A program made the position numbers and the translations under genes. The notes beneath the pieces are model-generated. The model ran no database searches and was not told the DNA's origin. It was given only the letters and a program-made list of their open reading frames with translations. DNA of 8,900 nucleotides from an uncultured Alphaproteobacteria bacterium. GTDB lineage: Bacteria > Pseudomonadota > Alphaproteobacteria > Micavibrionales > Micavibrionaceae. The stretch covers positions 1 to 8,900 of the forward strand of contig CAKTCH010000046.1 in the NCBI GenBank assembly GCA_934538895.1. The letters run 5' to 3'. Below are positions 6,633 through 8,900 of the stretch, piece after piece (position 1 is the stretch's first letter; every line of letters starts with the position of its first letter).

Positions 6633-7322
6633 ATGTTTAAAAATATGCCGAAAAACAGATCCCGGAAAAAACTGATTTTGCCTGCGGCGGCGGCGCTGCT
6701 CCTGAGCGCGGGCATGGCCCATGCCGAGACTGCCGCGGCCCCTGCGGACGCGCCCGCGGTCGCGGCGGAGAAAGCCGCGCCGGAAGGCAAGCCCGTCGTG
6801 AAACGCCGCCCGATGCTGGAAAACATGGACCGCGATCAGGACGGCTTCGTCGATGCTGCCGAGGCCGATGAATTCACTAGCGATCAGTTCGACCAGATCG
6901 ACAATAACAAGGACGGATTTATCACAGCGGAAGAAATGGACACCTATCATCATTCCCGCCGCGGCATCTGGGAAAAGGAACGTAAGGGCGATGTCGAAGG
7001 CGCGCCGCAGATGCCTCCCGAAGTGGAAGCGCGCCTGAAAGCCAGGGCGGCGGCGCATAACAAGGAACGTTTCTCCAGCGTCGATCCCGACGGTGACGGC
7101 AAGGTGACGAAAGAGGAATTCCTGAAGCACGCTCAGGAACGTCATAAGAAGATGGACCTTGACGGCGACGGCAAAGTCAGCAGGGAGGAACTGAAAAAAC
7201 TCCACGAGGACCGCAAGGAAAAACGTCAGGATCGCCGCGAGAAGCTGGAACAGCGCAAGAGCGAGGGCAAGATGTCCAAACCGCCTGTAAAAGACGACAC
7301 CAAGGCCGCGCCCGCCGAGTGA
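6633..7322 (+). CDS. Exported EF-hand calcium-binding protein, four EF-hand loops
   Basis: This 229-residue protein starts at ATG 6633 behind AAAGGA (6620-6625). It has a basic N-terminus, a hydrophobic core and an AHA|E signal peptidase I site near residue 31, so a periplasmic location is expected. Four canonical 12-residue EF-hand loops are seen at D66-E77 (DRDQDGFVDAAE), D90-E101 (DNNKDGFITAEE), D151-E162 (DPDGDGKVTKEE) and D175-E186 (DLDGDGKVSREE), each with acidic positions 1, 3, 5, glycine at 6 and glutamate at 12. They form two pairs separated by a charged linker of about 50 residues. The C-terminus is highly basic and acidic (KEKRQDRREKLEQRK). It most likely binds Ca2+ as a buffer or sensor. 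The stop is 3 nt before the sigma factor start, so the genes are almost certainly co-transcribed. Confidence 0.9.
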   Translation: MFKNMPKNRSRKKLILPAAAALLLSAGMAHAETAAAPADAPAVAAEKAAPEGKPVVKRRPMLENMDRDQDGFVDAAEADEFTSDQFDQIDNNKDGFITAEEMDTYHHSRRGIWEKERKGDVEGAPQMPPEVEARLKARAAAHNKERFSSVDPDGDGKVTKEEFLKHAQERHKKMDLDGDGKVSREELKKLHEDRKEKRQDRREKLEQRKSEGKMSKPPVKDDTKAAPAE

Positions 7323-7325
7323 CCG

Positions 7326-7934
7326 ATGGCCGCCTTGAACGAAGACACGGATGAAGGCCTGATGGCGCATATACAAAAGGGCGATCATCAGGCCTTTGCC
7401 GTTCTTGCGCGGCGGCATACCGACCGGTTTTACGGGCTGGCATGGCGCCTGCTCGGGAACGACGCCGAAGCCGACGACGTGGTGCAGGACGCGTTTTTAA
7501 AGTTATGGTCGCAACCCGCCCTGTTCAGGACCGACGCCGGGGTGAAATTCACGACCTGGTTTTATCGCGTGGTCAGCAATATGGCGCTCGACAAATTGCG
7601 CGGGCGCAAGCGCTGGGCCGGGCCGGAGATTCTGGAGGGCATGACCGATAAGGGCAAACCATCGGATCAGGCCTATGAAGAGAAAGAAATGCAGCGATTG
7701 ATGGCGCAATCCATAGCCGCTTTGCCGGAACGCCAGAAACTGGCGCTGACCTTGTGCTTTTACGAGGGGCTGAGCGTGGCCGACGCCGCGCAGGTGATCG
7801 GCGTCGGGGAAAAAGCCGTCGAGTCGCTGCTGATGCGGGCCAAAAGCGGCCTGCGCGACGATTTGACCAGAAAAGGCATTATTCAACATCCTGTGAAGGA
7901 TAAAAGGGAGGCGCGTCATGAACGAATCGCATGA
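7326..7934 (+). CDS. ECF-type RNA polymerase sigma factor (sigma70 family)
   Basis: This 202-residue cytoplasmic protein directs RNA polymerase to a dedicated promoter set. Region sigma2 spans about 24-96, with the typical ...LLGNDAEADDVVQDAFLKLW (43-61, core polymerase contact) and FTTWFYRVVSNMALDKLRGRKR (75-96, -10 recognition). A short linker is followed by sigma4 at about 126-178: IAALPERQKLALTLCFYEG, then the helix-turn-helix LSVADAAQVIGVGEKAVESL and MRAKSGLR. Regions 1.1 and 3 are absent, as in ECF sigmas, and no extra C-terminal domain is present. The ATG lies 3 nt after the EF-hand gene stop, pointing to translational coupling. The 3' end overlaps the next gene by 17 nt, the usual arrangement for a sigma/anti-sigma pair. 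Its closest logical relative here is CnrH, because of the sensor-like gene two places downstream; the exact ECF group was not determined. Confidence 0.93.
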   Translation: MAALNEDTDEGLMAHIQKGDHQAFAVLARRHTDRFYGLAWRLLGNDAEADDVVQDAFLKLWSQPALFRTDAGVKFTTWFYRVVSNMALDKLRGRKRWAGPEILEGMTDKGKPSDQAYEEKEMQRLMAQSIAALPERQKLALTLCFYEGLSVADAAQVIGVGEKAVESLLMRAKSGLRDDLTRKGIIQHPVKDKREARHERIA

Positions 7935-8238
7935 TTTTAAAGAACTCGATCAACTGCTGATGAATGCCGCCACGCCGCGTGCGCCGCATGATCTGGCGGA
8001 GCGGATCGTCTATCGCGCTGCCCGCACGCCGCAAACGGCGCGTCCGGCACGTACGGGTATTCTGGGTGAATTCTTGTCCTTTCTGGCCGTACCGCGTCCG
8101 GCGCTGGCCTTTGGCCTGTGCCTGATGCTCGGGATGTTCAGCGGGTGGTCCGTTACCCAGCATGTTGAGGCCGGCGATACAACCGGCGACGCGGCACAGG
8201 CGATCAACATGGTCGTGATCGAGGAGGAATGGTTATGA
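7918..8238 (+). CDS. Short single-pass membrane protein, probable anti-sigma factor
   Basis: This 106-residue protein starts at an ATG 5-6 nt after a strong AAAAGGGAGG ribosome binding site, and its gene overlaps the sigma gene by 17 nt. The N-terminal 58 residues are polar and likely cytoplasmic, with a helix FKELDQLLMNAATPRAPHDL followed by AERIVYRAAR. One hydrophobic helix lies at about 61-80 (RPALAFGLCLMLGMFSGW), leaving a short acidic tail outside. No zinc-binding HxxxCxxC (ZAS) motif is present. Position, size and topology match CnrY, a small one-helix anti-sigma that holds CnrH with its cytoplasmic segment and contacts the sensor CnrX outside. Function is inferred from context and topology only. 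The stop overlaps the next start as ATGA. Confidence 0.75.
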   Translation: MNESHDFKELDQLLMNAATPRAPHDLAERIVYRAARTPQTARPARTGILGEFLSFLAVPRPALAFGLCLMLGMFSGWSVTQHVEAGDTTGDAAQAINMVVIEEEWL

Positions 8239-8687
8239 ACCGTCATTTAAAAATTATTTTCACGCTTTCCATCCTGCTGAACGTTCTGCTGATCGGCGTC
8301 GTCGCGGGCGCGGCCTATAAGCGTATGGACGGTCCGCCGCGTTTCGAGGAAAGCCGCGACCCGGCGTTCAATCATAAAATGGCCAAGGCGATGATGGAGG
8401 CCCGCAAAGGGCAGGAAGCCTTGTTCAGGCAGATGCGCGCCGCCCGCAACGACATGAACGACGCGCTGGCGGCAGATGTTTTCGACGAGGCGGCCTTCGA
8501 CGCGGCCTCGGAAAGATTATACAAGGTGCAGGCCGACATGTTCAGGGCGCGCAATGAAGCGACCTTGAAAATGGCCCGCGAGATGGACGCGGCGGAACGT
8601 AAAGATCTGGTGGCCCATTTAAAAACCTTGTCAGAACGCCGCGGCAAGCACAGCGACGGAAAGCACAAAGCGCCGCCGTCCGAGTGA
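8235..8687 (+). CDS. Membrane-anchored periplasmic metal-sensor-like protein (CnrX / Metal_resist type)
   Basis: This 150-residue protein has one N-terminal hydrophobic anchor (residues 7-27, IIFTLSILLNVLLIGVVAGA) and a periplasmic, almost wholly helical domain. The pattern DPAFNHKMAKAMMEARKGQE, then RAARNDMNDALAAD.FDEAAFDAASERL, then QADMFRARNEATLKMAREM and DAAERKDLVAHL resembles the four-helix-hairpin Metal_resist/CnrX/ZraP-like group. Candidate ligands are H47, H128, H139, H144 and eight methionines (49, 53, 54, 67, 74, 102, 113, 117). The metal, if any, is unknown; a stress-chaperone role like Spy/ZraP is the alternative. ATG 8235 is chosen over ATG 8229 because GGAGGA at 8223-8228 is then correctly spaced (6 nt) and ATGA overlaps the upstream stop. 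It is the last gene of the operon. Confidence 0.8.
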   Translation: MNRHLKIIFTLSILLNVLLIGVVAGAAYKRMDGPPRFEESRDPAFNHKMAKAMMEARKGQEALFRQMRAARNDMNDALAADVFDEAAFDAASERLYKVQADMFRARNEATLKMAREMDAAERKDLVAHLKTLSERRGKHSDGKHKAPPSE

Positions 8688-8760
8688 AGGCGCTGATTTC
8701 GATTGAATCGCCAAGGTCAAAGGAATTGGGGATAACAACAGAACGCAATAGCTGTGGCGC

Positions 8761-8788
8761 TGGATCCCCGGTCAAGCCGGGGATGACA
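8761..8788. repeat. Palindromic repeat, copy 1 (GGATCCCC...GGGGATGACA)
   Basis: Perfect 8-bp arms ATCCCCGG (8764-8771) and CCGGGGAT (8777-8784) enclose the loop TCAAG, followed by GACA. From memory this matches a dispersed palindromic repeat common in intergenic DNA of alphaproteobacteria. It could act as a transcript-end hairpin for the preceding operon, although no T-run follows. Confidence 0.7.
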
Positions 8789-8815
8789 GGGTTTTGCCGG
8801 GTGCACAACGCCTTT

Positions 8816-8847
8816 ACACAAGCCCGTCATCACACAAGCCCGTCATC
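8816..8847. repeat. Perfect 16-bp tandem duplication
   Basis: ACACAAGCCCGTCATC occurs at 8816-8831 and again, without any gap or mismatch, at 8832-8847. Each copy ends in GTCATC, the terminal motif of the palindromic repeats, so the second copy runs into palindrome copy 2. It looks like a slip or a target-site-like duplication of the repeat's edge. Confidence 0.8.
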
Positions 8848-8868
8848 CCGAGCGTAGCCGAGGGATCT
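8841..8868. repeat. Palindromic repeat, copy 2, inverted relative to copy 1
   Basis: CGTCATCCCGAGCG followed by TAGCCGAGGGATCT has outer arms ATCCC (8845-8849) and GGGAT (8862-8866). On the reverse strand it reads GATCCCTCGG...CGGGATGAC, sharing both ends with copy 1 but with a different centre, so it is a related subtype in the opposite orientation. Confidence 0.7.
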
Positions 8869-8888
8869 TATCAAGTTTAAACCGGGTC

Positions 8889-8900
8889 AGATCCCTCGGC
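8889..8900. repeat. Palindromic repeat, copy 3, cut by the window edge
   Basis: AGATCCCTCGGC is the exact reverse complement of 8857-8868, so copy 2 and this partial copy form a 12-bp perfect inverted repeat around a 20-nt spacer. Only the first half of the element is inside the window. Confidence 0.65.

Noticed and set aside
6528..7418. Open frame of 296 codons on the minus strand, opposite the EF-hand gene
   Set aside because: It is a shadow of the EF-hand gene; its Phe/Leu/Val-rich translation comes from reading acidic EF-hand codons backwards.
8689..8712. Possible terminator hairpin after the sensor gene (GGC...GATT...AATC...GCC)
   Set aside because: The stem is broken by unpaired bases and no T-run follows. 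The palindromic repeat at 8761 is a better candidate for ending transcripts.

Overview
The window looks like chromosomal DNA of an alphaproteobacterium. The evidence is GC-rich coding sequence with short AT-richer gaps, a MnmC and a WecA/MraY-type enzyme of ordinary bacterial form, an ECF sigma factor operon, and at the right edge short palindromes of the GGATCCC...GGGATGAC type that I associate with alphaproteobacterial genomes (from memory, not searched). The exact genus cannot be read from this sequence. No rRNA, tRNA, CRISPR array, transposase or phage gene was seen, and no gene-free gap exceeds 300 bases.

Left part (1-4647). The 5' end of a peptidyl-dipeptidase (Dcp/M3 family) gene runs leftward off the window. 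Divergent from it is mnmC, encoding the two-domain enzyme that finishes the mnm5(s2)U modification of tRNA wobble uridine; its promoter seems to give a nearly leaderless mRNA. Downstream on the same strand are a WecA-like polyprenyl-phosphate sugar-1-phosphate transferase and a GT4 glycosyltransferase that overlap by 14 nt. Together they look like the first steps of building a lipid-linked surface glycan.

Middle (4654-6470). A small five-helix membrane protein of unknown function lies tail-to-tail with the glycosyltransferase. A 197-nt AT-rich divergent intergenic region follows, holding a perfect DnaA-box 9-mer, a perfect 10-bp palindrome inside a larger inverted repeat, and a TATAAT box. 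It drives a lipoprotein with a coiled coil, a long proline-rich linker and a C-terminal AMIN (peptidoglycan-binding) domain.

Right part (6633-8687). Four tightly packed genes encode an exported protein with four EF-hands, an ECF sigma factor, a short single-pass membrane protein, and a membrane-anchored helical protein resembling periplasmic heavy-metal sensors (CnrX/Metal_resist type). Gaps or overlaps are 3 nt, 17 nt and an ATGA junction. The set has the logic of the CnrYXH system (sensor outside, anti-sigma across the membrane, ECF sigma inside) with an EF-hand protein added at the front. A GGAAAC-N16-CGTTC motif upstream resembles an ECF promoter, so the operon may regulate itself. This is the most interesting part of the window. 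The last 140 bases hold three related palindromic repeats in alternating orientation and a perfect 16-bp tandem duplication.
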